This document shows, piece after piece, positions 10,277 to 20,905 of a DNA stretch of 23,294 nucleotides. Position numbers and translations under genes: made by a program. The notes beneath the pieces are model-generated. The model was not told the DNA's origin, ran no database searches, and saw only the letters and a list, made by a program, of their open reading frames with translations. Origin of the DNA: Brachionus koreanus (lineage: Eukaryota > Rotifera > Eurotatoria > Ploima > Brachionidae); contig PJRA01000220.1 of assembly GCA_016987375.1 (NCBI GenBank), positions 105,851 to 129,144 on the forward strand, given 5' to 3'. The first letter of the stretch is position 1; every line of letters starts with the position of its first letter.

Positions 10277-10321
10277 GGCTGAAAAGAGGGATATAATCCA
10301 CTCTGAACTGTCCCGGGGTGT
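10277..10321 (-). repeat. LINE 3'-UTR-like repeat, copy 1
   Basis: GGCTGAAAAGAGGG followed by CTGTCCCGGGG (plus strand) resembles 18129-18172, which reads GACTGAAAACAGGG and CTGCCCTGGAG with similar spacing. It is a GC-richer island in very AT-rich surroundings. On the minus strand this layout (a CCCGGGACAG-like word, then CCCTCTTTTCAGCC) resembles the 3' UTR of jockey/CR1-like elements; that assignment is inference. Confidence 0.5.
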
Positions 10322-10329
10322 AAAAAATT

Positions 10330-13300
10330 CTGTCAAGATTTGCGCTACGTATGTTAAAACTTTGATTGTTGAGCTATTTGCAAATTTTTAAAACATTTAG
10401 CCAAATTAAAATATTTTATATCGTTCAATCTAGAACAATTCAATGCTCAATTGAATGATTTCCCAACAGCTAAATGAATTAAAACATAAATGAATGTCTA
10501 GAAGAAGCAATGGGTAATCAATAAATGTTTACATGGTTTTAAACAAAATAAAGATTAAAGGTGCTTTTTCGTTTTACTCGCGGACTTAGAGTTTTAAAAT
10601 TCAAATTAACTTGAAAATAAAAGCATTATCATTTATATCAAATATATCTCCTTTTTTTTCGTATTTTTCTAAACAAATTAGGTGTTCGCATGAGTTTAGT
10701 GTTTATGATTGTAGCAAAAAAACTACTTGCTACTAGCAACATAAAAAAAATATATATCTCTTAATAAATTTTGATAAATAAATAAATTAGTCCAATTTAT
10801 ACTTTTGTACAAAGAAATTATCAGATAAATTTTAAATGGATCAAAAGTTTAGAATTCGGCGTGCTATAAATATTTTTATTTTTTCTAAAATTCATTGCCC
10901 CCTCTGGATTTAAATAATCCGCAATTTCCCCCTTTGACATATTCCATATAGCACTTGACACAGTTAAACTGTTTGGAGCGGAAGATTAAATCAAAATTTA
11001 CGACCATTATTTCAAGAATACCTGCGAACAATAAAGATAAAGTTTGTTTTTTTATATTTTTTTATTTGAGAATTTTTTATTTTATTTTCATGCAACAATA
11101 GGTAGGACATTTGAAGCATTCGACAAAAGATCAAACGCGATTATGTTTCAAATTTTTACTTTATTGAATTTAATAAATATTTTGAAAACAGCAGATGATC
11201 GCAAACAAAAGATATTCTACATTTGTCATGTTTATTGTACTATTCTCATAGGCACTACTGGGTTGAAACGTGCCGAGTGTTTGTGCAAACTCAAATCACC
11301 CATCTGCTGGACACAAGTCAACTTTGCTCAAAATTACAACAATCCTTACAAGTGATCTAATACAAGCTTAGTGTTGCTGCTGTGAGCAATTTGAAGGAAT
11401 TTTAATGAGAAGAAAATTTACTCCATTTGACAACACTAAACAGATCTTAGATTAATGCAAAGATCGAGAGAAAACAAAGGGTCTATTCTAAGCTAGAGCA
11501 GTTCAGATCTTATCTATTCAAATGTTTGTGCATATTTCTCAATCAAAACTAGCAATGTAAATTAGAGTGTCATTGACCAATGAAGTGCCTGTATCAGAGC
11601 GCACTTGGCGCTCCAGATATACGATATCATGAGAAATGCATCGTCAATTAATTAAGAAATCATAAATACAAATAAAAATTAAAATGTTCAAATTTGTGTG
11701 TTTTTCACACTTGATTTATTTATGATATATCTGTCTGTATGTAGCATTTTGAAATCTCTAAGGTAGTATCTAAGCTTGTTTACAAGATACAACTTAAATT
11801 GTCGTGAGAACTTACTCGGATGGACGAGTAATTTAACGCGAGAGGCAAACACTAATTCTATAAACAAGAGAATGCAAGTTTTTGTACATACATGATGTCA
11901 TTTTATTAGTCAAAATGAATTACGACCGTGTCAAATACAACTCTCTATCTCTCTCTAAAATAAACTATTCTCCAAATTAATTGCTAAATTATTTAATAGC
12001 AAAATTTTAAATATTTAGGAAAAAAAAATTTTTTTGTTTATAATTGTTATCAATAGAGCAAGGGTCACATTGACAAGATTAATTGTCAATGTTATTAATC
12101 ATCTCTTTATTAGTTAATTTCAAGTTAATGATATACGATACATACACATTATATTAATTACAATTAAATTTAGCATTGAATTACAAACTAGCTTGAAGTA
12201 TTTTTCTCTTAAGTCTTGGCTAATTTCAATAAGAAATTAACAACTATGTAGATTTTTAATTGCAGCTCTCTAAAGTTCATTTTTGCTTAATTTGAAATTT
12301 ATTTTAAATTATTCTCTCTCAATTTTTTTTTAATATTTTTTTTAATTTTAAACTAAAATATCTGAAAAATTTCACCTCAAATCACGTGACTTAAGTATAT
12401 TTATTTTAAGTATTATATTTTTTTTAATTTAATTTATATTTTAAAATTTTCAATCCTAATCATGCCAAAAAGATATAGATTCGATCAGTATTTTACAAAT
12501 AAGCTAAAAATTTAGGACTCTCTTGATTTTGCATCAAAGCATAATTTTTGAAAATACTAAAAGTTTTATTCAAAATTAAATTGAAGAAAATTTTTGTTTG
12601 TGTGAGCTTTTTTTTTAAGATGGAAAATAGAATTTAGTATCGAGTATAAATCAAAGTAGAATAGAATCAAAAATGAGAAGCGCATGATAATTTGTTTCGA
12701 AGCGAACTTTTTGGATAGGCAAATCAAAGAATTTCTATAAAGTAGTGATTCTAACAAATTTGAATCACCTTTCTCAGTAAGCTTTATTTTCTCAATTAAC
12801 TCACTTGTTTATATGAAGATAATAAGATTTCTCATTGTGCTATAAAAATAGAAGACTTTTGGATGAATAAATTGGATTACAGGTAAAAGATAAGACACGA
12901 AGAGAATTCGAAAAATTTCATTTATTCACAAGGCTTCTCAAACCCTGGAAAATAATTAATTTTTTATAGGTATTATTCTCTGGTGATGATGATGATGATG
13001 ATGATGATTCGCAGGAGTTAGCAGATAGAATCCGTTAGACTTTTCGTTCCAAATTTAATGCTCTGATAATTGCAAGTATTTTTTTAAGATAAGGAATAAA
13101 TCGGATAAATAATTAATTTTGAGCGTATTAGAATTTGGCTAGGATTTGGAGGAGGGGTCTAGAGAACAATTCGCTTAGCCACGCTCTCAATGTTTACTCT
13201 ATTTTGAATCGCATGTAAATCTCTAATATGATTAGCTAGGAGTATTTCGCCTGTGAGATCATCGAGCTTTGATTGGGCAAAAAATTTTATTGGCCCATCA

Positions 13301-13330
13301 AAATCAAGCCTATTCTACCCGCACATACTT
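10330..13330. other. gene-free upstream region of the HES gene
   Basis: About 3 kb without a convincing coding exon. Sequence complexity is higher than in the surrounding AT tracts at about 11090-11660 and 12780-13300, so these are candidate regulatory regions. They include a perfect GAGCGC/GCGCTC inverted repeat near 11598-11614, a Su(H)-consensus octamer CGTGAGAA at 11803-11810, and a (GAT)8 microsatellite at 12985-13008. A 103-codon plus frame at 11044-11355 opens with a Phe-rich AT-driven stretch and matches no family I know; I do not call it a gene. Confidence 0.4.
12985..13008 (+). repeat. (GAT)8 microsatellite
   Basis: Eight uninterrupted GAT triplets lie about 400 bases upstream of the HES start codon. 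They are not inside a supported reading frame. Confidence 0.9.
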
Positions 13331-13343
13331 TTTGCTATAAATA
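13272..13343 (+). promoter_or_regulatory. HES gene core promoter: two inverted CCAAT boxes and a TATA box
   Basis: TATAAATA at 13336-13343 lies 58 bases before the ATG at 13402, which would place transcription start near 13366-13373. ATTGG (inverted CCAAT) occurs at 13272-13276 and 13289-13293, inside an imperfect inverted repeat (GATTGGGC and GCCCATC). TATA-plus-CCAAT layouts are common in HES/E(spl) promoters. No high-quality Su(H) site was found in the proximal 400 bases. Confidence 0.55.
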
Positions 13344-13401
13344 CTTAATCAAAATTTTCTTATACTTTTAGAGAAACAAAGTAAAACTCTAGTATTGAAG
13401 A

Positions 13402-14127
13402 ATGTCTTCTATGGACGAGATTGCTATTCAAAATCGAAAATTAGCCAAAACTTGTGTTGAAAAAAAACGACGAGACCGCATCAATAGATGTTTGGATGAG
13501 CTTAAGGAAATTATGTCACAATCAGACGACAAAGCGCGCTATCAAAAAATGGAAAAAGCCGAAATACTCGAAATGGCTGTAGCATATATGCGCAATATGA
13601 CTCGACCAAATGCTGGCCAAGATACAAGCTATCAAACCTATTATGTCATGGCTTATCAGCAGTGCTTGGCCGAGTTTCAAAATTATTTGAACGTATTGCC
13701 GGGCGTTCGAGATGATTTCAAATCAAGAATACTCAGTCACATGTCCCAGCGATACATGGAAGTTGCCAGTAACTATACACCCAAGTCTAATGAGGGCAAA
13801 AAATCTAAATCGCACAGATACTCGCCTTATTCGTACAATCGAGCTTCGCCTGATAAAAAAGAATCAGCTGATGAACATTCACTCTTTTACCAGCAAAACA
13901 CTAAATTCGGAGGTTCATGCTCCAGTTTAGACAGTTGCATAAATGTCAATGTACAACCCAGCTCACCGTACGAGTCTGAAAACACTTATGATGTACAAAA
14001 TTTGTCCGCTAGTTCTTCGCCTGCTCTATCACAATGCTCATCGCCAGTATCAAGCAAAAAATGTGATCTAGAATCAAATATGTCAATGTCGAATTCAAGT
14101 TGTGACATGGTATGGCGACCATGGTAG
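13402..14127 (+). CDS. HES-family bHLH-Orange-WRPW transcriptional repressor, intronless
   Basis: A nuclear DNA-binding repressor of the Hairy/Enhancer-of-split class, usually a Notch target in cell-fate decisions. The 241-aa frame holds a bHLH at about residues 14-67: basic region KTCVEKKRRDRIN, helix 1 RCLDELKEIM, loop, and helix 2 MEKAEILEMAVAYM. An Orange domain follows at about 80-121 (QCLAEFQNYLNVLPGVRDDF, then RILSHMSQRYMEV). A Ser-rich linker follows, and the protein ends exactly in WRPW (238-241), the Groucho/TLE-recruiting tetrapeptide. The basic region has Thr17 where HES proteins normally carry their hallmark Pro (KPxxEK). The gene has no intron, unlike typical HES genes. The ATG chosen is the first in frame after the TATA box, and codon use is less AT-extreme than the flanks. 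I do not assign an orthologue. Confidence 0.95.
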   Translation: MSSMDEIAIQNRKLAKTCVEKKRRDRINRCLDELKEIMSQSDDKARYQKMEKAEILEMAVAYMRNMTRPNAGQDTSYQTYYVMAYQQCLAEFQNYLNVLPGVRDDFKSRILSHMSQRYMEVASNYTPKSNEGKKSKSHRYSPYSYNRASPDKKESADEHSLFYQQNTKFGGSCSSLDSCINVNVQPSSPYESENTYDVQNLSASSSPALSQCSSPVSSKKCDLESNMSMSNSSCDMVWRPW

Positions 14128-14231
14128 AATCTAAGCCCAATTTAGAAATTGTTTTTTTTTTATTTACCTTAATTTAGCGGAACAGTGATTTTGTATATTT
14201 TAATTTAATTTTTTTTTGTAAATTATTTCCA

Positions 14232-14237
14232 AATAAA
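14232..14237 (+). terminator. HES gene polyadenylation signal
   Basis: AATAAA lies 105 bases after the TAG stop at 14125-14127, after T-rich sequence. The short 3' UTR shows no clear Brd, GY or K-box motif. Confidence 0.55.
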
Positions 14238-14239
14238 AT

Positions 14240-15400
14240 TATTTGAAATTATAAAAAAAATTTTTTCATTCTTTTTTTTCAATAGTTTATGCTTTAAAAT
14301 TGGATTTTACTAAAAACTTTTAATCAAAAGCTGTAAGAATTTAAGTTATATTTAATGACTTTAAAGATGTTTGAATATTGAAACTTATTTGACATAAGCT
14401 TCTCCAAAATGGATGATCAAAATTGTTTTTTTTTTTTCAAATAAATATTTTGTTTATAGTGAAATATTATAAAATTAATCTTGTTAGTTAAACTGGGCTG
14501 CACACAGAGACGCAGTTATTTATGGATGTTTGAATGAAAAATGCAAAAATGTTTCCTAAAGAGATATAAATTGACTTAAAAGACTATTTTGGTTGATTGA
14601 GCCGGCTTAATGGAATTAGAATTTTTAGATTGCATAATTTTTTATCAATTTTCGGAATCGACAAAATGATCATTTAGCGTAAGGGCCGAATTTGTGGATT
14701 TAAGATTAATAGATAAATTATGAATAGATAATTTTCGGCACTTGATCAAGCTGTGCTTTCAAATAAGCATTACTAATAGGCCATAGTCCAAAAATAGCAA
14801 GATTTTACAGTCTCAAAACAATAACGATTGAATCTCAATTTCAAAATAAACAATCCAATGTCGGCAAATGCTTAAAACAAAAATGAAAAAAGTGTACAAA
14901 ACTCGAATAAGCTAATTAGCAGATTAAGGTGAATATTAGTACTCTAGCAAAATGTTCTTTTTGTTGGTATCAAAAACCCGATACATGATTGATATGCATA
15001 TTTTGCTAAATATTTAACTTAGTTCTATCAATCTCAATTACTAGCAAATATTTGCATTGTGGCTAAAACAAGCCGCAAAGAAAAAATCATACATTTTTGT
15101 TTGTTCGCGTTCATATGGCACTTGATTTTAGACGACGAGCTCTTAGGCCTAATAAGGGAAAGAACGTGACTCGGTCAATACAAGACTCCTGTTGCATAAT
15201 TTTGCCGACAAAAAGTGATGCATGACTTGTTCAGCACATTCTTGTTTAACATTATAGTTTTGCTTGAGAGAATGCTTTGGTCTCAAACGGCAAATTGCAC
15301 AACTCTCGACCAAAACATAATCAAGATCAAGAAAGAACAAAAATTTACTTTGCTTATTTAAGATAAATCAATATTTTTAATTTTGAAATAAAAAAGTTTA
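14240..15400. other. gene-free downstream flank of the HES gene
   Basis: No coding exon is supported. The parts at about 14580-14760 and 15080-15340 are more complex and GC-richer than their surroundings and could be cis-regulatory. A 63-codon minus frame at 15149-15340 (with CAICRLRPKHS) has no recognisable family and no flanking splice signals that I trust. Confidence 0.35.
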
Positions 15401-15404
15401 TTAT

Positions 15405-15655
15405 ATGATTATTATGATTATAAAAAGCAGCCTCAAGAAGAAAAGAGCAAGACGATACAAAAAAAAACTATATAAACCATCTCAGAAGGGGACCTATATA
15501 TGCTACACAAGATCACTAATGCTATATGTGAGGCTCCTTACAGAGAAGAACAACTTTAGTGAAAGACAAAGAAGATCGTGCATTAACAGCTGAAAGAGAG
15601 CACTTTGAAGAAATTCTAAATAGACCAGAACCGGAATTAGCATTGACACAGAAGT
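15405..15655 (+). pseudogene. LINE endonuclease-RT linker fragment
   Basis: Spread over more than one frame, the plus strand encodes SSLKKKRARRYKKKLYK, then EGDLYMLHKITNAICEAPYR, then LVKDKEDRALTAEREHFEEI followed by LNRPEPE. This order (basic helix, GD..TLY, VKD..G..LT..E...HF...LNRP) is the region between the endonuclease and reverse transcriptase domains of RTE/CR1-type LINEs. The frame changes at least once and ends in TGA at about 15656. It probably belongs to the same broad class as the minus-strand RT remnant at 2290-3108. Confidence 0.7.
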
Positions 15656-15656
15656 G

Positions 15657-18050
15657 ACAAGTCAAAAAGTAATAGAAACTGCAATAATGGTTTTTCTTGG
15701 TGGTGATAAATTTTGAAAAAAGTTTGGTAGCACTGTCATCAAACATATCAATTGCTATTTCTTTGTGGATTGTTTTGATATTTGTCTTTATTTGATGATT
15801 CTCAGGATGCGATTATGCATTTTAAAATTATTTTAAAATTAAGAAATAAGCTTTTTGCTAATTAGTTTTGACGTTTACCAGACGGATGTAAACCGGCACA
15901 TAAAATCATTTCGCTGGATAAAAGACCCAAATGATAAGAATAAATTTAAATAAACATTTTAATAGCTTCAAATTAGAAAAGATAAGTGAATTTTAATGAA
16001 CTGTCAATTTGAATTAAGCACGGAATTATCTTATCTAAGATTCGGGCATAATTAAATTAGAAATGAAAAAAAAATTAAGCGCGGATGTGTGCTAAGAAAT
16101 ATTTTTGCTTGAACGATAAATTAATCGAATGTGAAGGCCAGATCGTTTGATCTAGCGCGCATGCAATTGATTTTTGGTGACAATAGAGAAAATCTTAAAG
16201 TATTTAGGTCGAGTTTAATTATCAGGAAGTAGTTTTTGTTTTCGTTTAAAATTAAAATTAAACACCCCGTACAAAACTATTTGAAAGAATGCTTTGATTG
16301 TTAAACCGATAGAACACAGCTATTTAGGCAGGTAAATAGAGCTAAACTAAACATTTTAAGCCCAGTAGAATAAATTTTAAATTCCATTCAAGTGCACCTG
16401 GCGTAGAATTTTATAGAGCGCGCACTCTTGAGGCTTGTGCGCTTTATTGTATAATACTTTTTTCTTTCAACTTATATAATTAAAGTCAGCACGTAAAGTT
16501 AATTTATTTTAAATTTAACATGTCATTAAGGGATTAGCAAAGAGAAAAGACCGACTCGCAAAGTCGTTCTCTCATCATAAACACTAAAAATGATCTTGAT
16601 AATTTAAGTGATTTTTGTTTTAAGAGCGCACTCAAAAGACTTTTTTTTTCTCAATATTTACTCAAGTCATTTTAAAATCAAAAGAATATTAATTAAATTA
16701 GAGGTATTAATGTATTTTTTGAATGCTAAATACTAATATTTGTTTAATGTGTATGGGTTAATGTGTGTGTGGGAGAATTGTGTACGTGACTAGGAAATTT
16801 TTAGGTAAAGCACTTTATTTGAAAAGAACTTGTTACAAAACGCCGATTTGTTTCTCATGGGTTTGTAAACAACAATGTTGTTTTAAACCGTGCGATATAG
16901 ATTGCAAGTTTATCCGGATTACTTGATTCCGTCGTCAGACATCCGGACAAACATTGCATAACTCGCCAAGCTGACACGCATCATTCACTAACATACACAC
17001 ACACACACACATTACGGTCATCGGGTTTTGAACTAATTTCTTATCAAACATCTCAATCCTCTAGACTAAACAAAAAATTTGTTAATTTGTTTAAACAACT
17101 TGTTCTCTAACCCATAGTCTAACATATTCTTATCTATTTATTTCTGTACTATTTTGATTGATGGAACAACTTGGTGAGAGTGATTTTGAATGCTCAATTG
17201 ATTTTTCTAAAATTTATTTATTAATTCTACGCTCAAATTATCATGATCTCAAATCTTTAACCGTTTGTCAGACTTAAAATTTAAATCATGTGAATTTTTA
17301 TTAAACGACTGAATAATAATGAAATGCTTTAATTTTCAAAGAATAAAATATTTTAGAAATCATTAATCAATTTTTTTGTGCTAAATTTTGCTGAATCTCA
17401 CAAAACAATTTTTATTTATTTATCTGAAAATTTTATTTTTAAAATGGACAGTGGGACAGTCTGCAGAGTTATTGTGATTGAATAGAATCTGTTCCAGAAA
17501 TATTTTATTTGAATTTTTTAGTTTAATTTTTAAAAAGTTTTATTCAAATGAAATTAATTTGTTTTCACTTAAAGTCATTTTTGTACAAGATTTTTTAATT
17601 TTCTATTTTTCAATATTAACAATATTTAAAAGTTTTAATTTTAGTTTTTATAAAAATATTTCAGATAATTTTTGGTAAATTTAGTTTTTTTCGGCAAAGC
17701 AAAAATTCAAGGAAACTCGTTCTTAGTTCTTAAGCGATTAATATTAAGCAATAAAATATTTCGAGAATAGATTACTATTTACCGTCATTGTGAGAGAGTA
17801 AGAAATAAATTTGAGGGCTTTACCCATATCTCGAACGGCTTTGTGCTTTCTTTTAAGTTCAGATTCCAAAAAAATGTTATAAAAGAAATTGTTAAAAATA
17901 CAGTTTTGAATATCTGTTCTAATTTTAGTTAAATTTAAAAATAAAAATTATTTATAAAAAAAAAATTTATTTATTTATCATTGAAAAAAATATATATTTA
18001 TCAAATACACAAACTATACAACAAATACAATAAGAAGACACAATCTGGAT
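15657..18050. other. long non-coding stretch
   Basis: About 2.4 kb without a supported gene. Notable small structures are: GCGCAC/GTGCGC arms at about 16418-16442; a hairpin with CGACT/AGTCG and outer GAGAA/TTCTC arms at 16542-16571; a perfect AAACAACA/TGTTGTTT palindrome near 16867-16883; paired ATCCGGA words near 16913 and 16939; and an (AC)8 run at 16995-17010. The 66-codon frame at 17478-17678 is Phe/Ile/Asn-rich AT composition, not a gene. Confidence 0.35.
16995..17010 (+). repeat. (AC)8 microsatellite
   Basis: Sixteen uninterrupted bases of AC dinucleotide repeat in non-coding sequence. Confidence 0.85.
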
Positions 18051-18059
18051 TATTAAACA

Positions 18060-18175
18060 AACTATAAATTTTTCAAATTTTTACTTATTTTATTTTATTT
18101 ATTTATTTTTATCTATTTCCAAACATGATGACTGAAAACAGGGCTATGCCGCTCGAAACTGCCCTGGAGTTACTC
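18060..18175 (-). repeat. LINE 3'-end-like remnant, copy 2, with AAATA-type tail
   Basis: On the minus strand, CTCCAGGGCAGTTTCGAGCG followed by GCATAGCCCTGTTTTCAGTC is a GC-richer island that leads into an AATAAATAAATAAAATAAA-type low-complexity tail (about 18115-18085). That order is typical of the 3' end of a non-LTR retrotransposon. It resembles 10277-10321 over about 44 bases. No coding part remains next to it. Confidence 0.55.
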
Positions 18176-18179
18176 CAAA

Positions 18180-20629
18180 ATTATTTTTCAAAAAAAAAAT
18201 ACACAAACTATAAACTATTAGATACTTTGATTGAAAACAAAAAACATGATTGGAGGCAAACACTAATTAGTAGAAGCAATAAATGATTGGCTGAAGTTAT
18301 TTTAACAAAATTTATTTATAGATAGATCATTAACAGTTTTAGATAAATACGAATACAAGTGCAAATTTATGTCAGATAATAACTAAACGAACTGTTACAA
18401 GGCGATAAAATCTCCGATTAGGCTTAAATTGAACCATTGAATTTTTGAAATGTCTGAGATTTTTAATTAAAAACAAACGGAAGACTTAAAATTAGAAGCG
18501 AAAATCCGATATTAATATCTCACCTTTATATAAGAGCAAATCCGTAATGCTTGCTTAACAGTACACATGCTCAATCATCTATTGAGAACATAATACAACA
18601 ATAATATATTTTATATTGCTTTTCTCACAGAAACTATTAAAACAAAATTAATAAAACAAAATAGCTTCCTTGAGAATTTAGTTAAATGCTGTTATATTGA
18701 ACACATTATTAAATTTTCATACAAGGAAGTTAAAAACCTTCAATAAACAGCAATTGTTTATGCAATAAATAAATAAAATATTTATTTATATTAATGACTT
18801 GATGAGATTATGCTTCTATTTTTCAAATAATAGTTCACCTTTATTTTTTTTAAATAAATTTGGCTAATTTCAAAAAAAAAAAAGAACATAAAAAAAATAA
18901 TATTTTAAGTAATTTATTAATTCTATTTTGGCGGTTTGTTAATTATAAAAGGTCGATTAAAAAAAGTTCATATAGCTGACTATATTGATATATGTAAAAC
19001 CAATAATTAACTCCTTAGACAGCTAATAACTGAACCCTATTGTTTTTGAGTAGAATTAAAATCTAATTAGTCATTTAGCAAATATGATTAAAAAACCATA
19101 ATAATAACCCCGGGTAAATATTCATTCTTTTTTCTAAAGACACTTGAAATTTCTTGAATAATTGAAAGAGATTATTCAAATGTAAATAACTGTTTTGATA
19201 AGTAACTTTTAAATTTGTAAATCACGTCACCAAACCTCTTGGCCTATTTAGAAAAGCCCTTGAGCACATTTATTCAAAATCAGTGAGCTAAAAGCAGACA
19301 CCTCTCGAAGTCGTAGCGAGTGGTACATGATAAGCGTTGAATTGCTGATCATGACATGCTTCATTAAGTTATACAATCCGGATAAGACTCAATATGGGTG
19401 TTAATTATACAGATAAGCAATTGAGTTTAAGCCCCCAAGGGCTTCTACCTGGCAAAGTGCATTATCACCCCTTAAGTACTTAGTTAAACATTTAACATGC
19501 TAAGTAATTTATTATTCTAAGATATTAGATGGGTCTAATTCAATAAGTAAGTGTTATGAGAAAATAAGCTGTCAAGCTCTGTGTTCTTATCAAAACTAAT
19601 GGAAATCTTACTGCAAGCAATTAAATGATGTATAATTTTCTACTTATTAAAAAGCAGGAAGCCTAGTGTATTGTAAATCAATCACAGTCAAATCGATAAA
19701 GAACATTTTGACCTTAATTGAATATTGAGAGGTACATTCATTTGATAGTATACCTTTGATTGGGTTAAATTTGAAATAATGACCAGTTAAATCAAAATGA
19801 AATTAATCAAACTTTTGTAAAACGGGTCAAATTTAATTACTAGGAATTTCTGGGCCACATTAGTATGCCAAATTAGTAAAATTAATTATCGCACAAGGCT
19901 ATAATTCATTTCTATTTGGATAAAAAAAATTTTTTTTTTCTCAACATGCCTCTTTGGCTCCATTCAACCAATAATTAGAATATTTGCGCGTATCTAGTTC
20001 ATTTAGTGACAAATTATCAACTATTTTGCATGCTTAGAAAATCATTAGTTTTTAATGAACTTTGAATGGAATTTTAAAATGAAATGTTAAATTTGAAAAT
20101 TAATTAACTTTGTCTATCTGATAAACTTTAGCATGAAAGATTGGAATTTTAAGTAGCCTTTATAATACGGCAATTCAAACGGATTATTTTGAACATGAAA
20201 CTTAAAATTTGAATTTTAGAAGTAAATTTTAAAGTTTTTTTTTTTAAATTACCTTATCATGACAATTTTAGTATTATATATTTATTTTAAAATAAAAAAA
20301 TTTTAAAGTCTTTGATCATATTACATTACTAATAAACCGTTTTATTTAATTTTTTTAAATAAAAAATTACCAATTGATATTCTTATTTAATAGATTTAGC
20401 AATAAAATTTTATATTATTTCCCTAATTATTGTTGAAAGATTTTCTACCACAAATATATAAAAGCAAAAGTGGCGAGAAAACGCCCTTGTCTTTGATATT
20501 TTAAAAATATTTTTTTGTCTAAATTGAAAATAAAAAAAGTAGCCAAAGCAAAGGCTAATAATCTGCCAAGCTCTATTTACTGATCAATAATAATGAAATT
20601 GCAAATCTTTTTTTTAAAGCTAAATTCTT
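18180..20629. other. long non-coding stretch with possible regulatory islands
   Basis: About 2.4 kb with no supported gene. A TATATAAG at about 18525-18532 followed by moderately complex sequence could be a promoter, but no frame follows it. A TGTGAGAA octamer (minus strand, 18622-18629) matches the Su(H) consensus. The stretch 19220-19480 is the most complex, with several GATAAG words (about 19330, 19382, 19413) and a homeobox-type TTAATTA, so it is a candidate enhancer. Confidence 0.35.
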
Positions 20630-20730
20630 AAAAAAAGTGCAAATAGGCCTGATAGAACCTGAAAAGGCTTGAAAACAGTTTTGGGAAGAACCGGTTATGT
20701 TTTCAAAACCGGTTTTCTGATTGATATTTT
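20630..20730. repeat. AACCGGTT-containing transposon-like remnant
   Basis: The palindromic octamer AACCGGTT occurs twice 18 bases apart (20689-20696 and 20707-20714), in a GC-richer patch that begins near AAATAGGCCTGATAGAACC. Paired AACCGGTT words are familiar from terminal regions of some hAT-like elements, but no partner end or target duplication was found. Confidence 0.35.
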
Positions 20731-20774
20731 TTTCTCCTTATTCACTCTTTGTGCAGCATAAGGTCACTGAGTGG

Positions 20775-20803
20775 AAATCAAAAGTAATGATTACTTTTGA
20801 TTT
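20775..20803. repeat. perfect 14-bp inverted repeat with one-base centre
   Basis: AAATCAAAAGTAAT, a central G, then ATTACTTTTGATTT form a perfect 29-base palindrome. The right half (ATTACTTTTGATTTT) recurs at about 2324-2339 as ATTACTTTCGATTTT, and both copies are preceded by CCTTATTCACT. It therefore belongs to a dispersed repeat and lies immediately left of the TTTACGTAAA block. Confidence 0.75.
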
Positions 20804-20814
20804 TACTTTACTAT

Positions 20815-20905
20815 TTTTTACTATATTTTACGTAAAATATCGTAAACTTACAAAAATTTACGTAAAATTACCAAAGTAAAATTTAGTAAATTTACGGTAT
20901 TTTAC
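20815..20905. repeat. TTTACGTAAA-type motif block, left of the dynein exon
   Basis: It contains ATTTTACGTAAAATATC and ATTTACGTAAAATTACC plus TTTACGGTATTTTAC. It starts at the donor-side edge of the dynein exon (minus-strand GT at 20905-20904) and resembles the block at 21625-21700 on the other side. Confidence 0.6.

Noticed and set aside
11044..11355. 103-codon plus-strand frame as a gene
   Set aside because: It starts with an AT-driven Phe/Ile run, has no recognisable domain and no convincing splice partners; the GC-richer part is more easily read as regulatory sequence.
12566..12757. 63-codon minus-strand frame
   Set aside because: Phe/Leu/Ile-rich AT composition, with no start context, splice partner or family match.
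13249..13271. bantam-like microRNA: TGAGATCAT followed by a GCTTTGATT-like end
   Set aside because: Only the first nine bases match, and neither flank offers a 60-80 base hairpin with this sequence in one arm.
15149..15340. 63-codon minus-strand frame as a gene
   Set aside because: Short, no family resemblance, and no promoter or polyadenylation context.
11803..18629. Su(H)/CSL site cluster controlling the HES gene
   Set aside because: Only two consensus octamers in about 13 kb, about what base composition predicts, and none in the proximal promoter.
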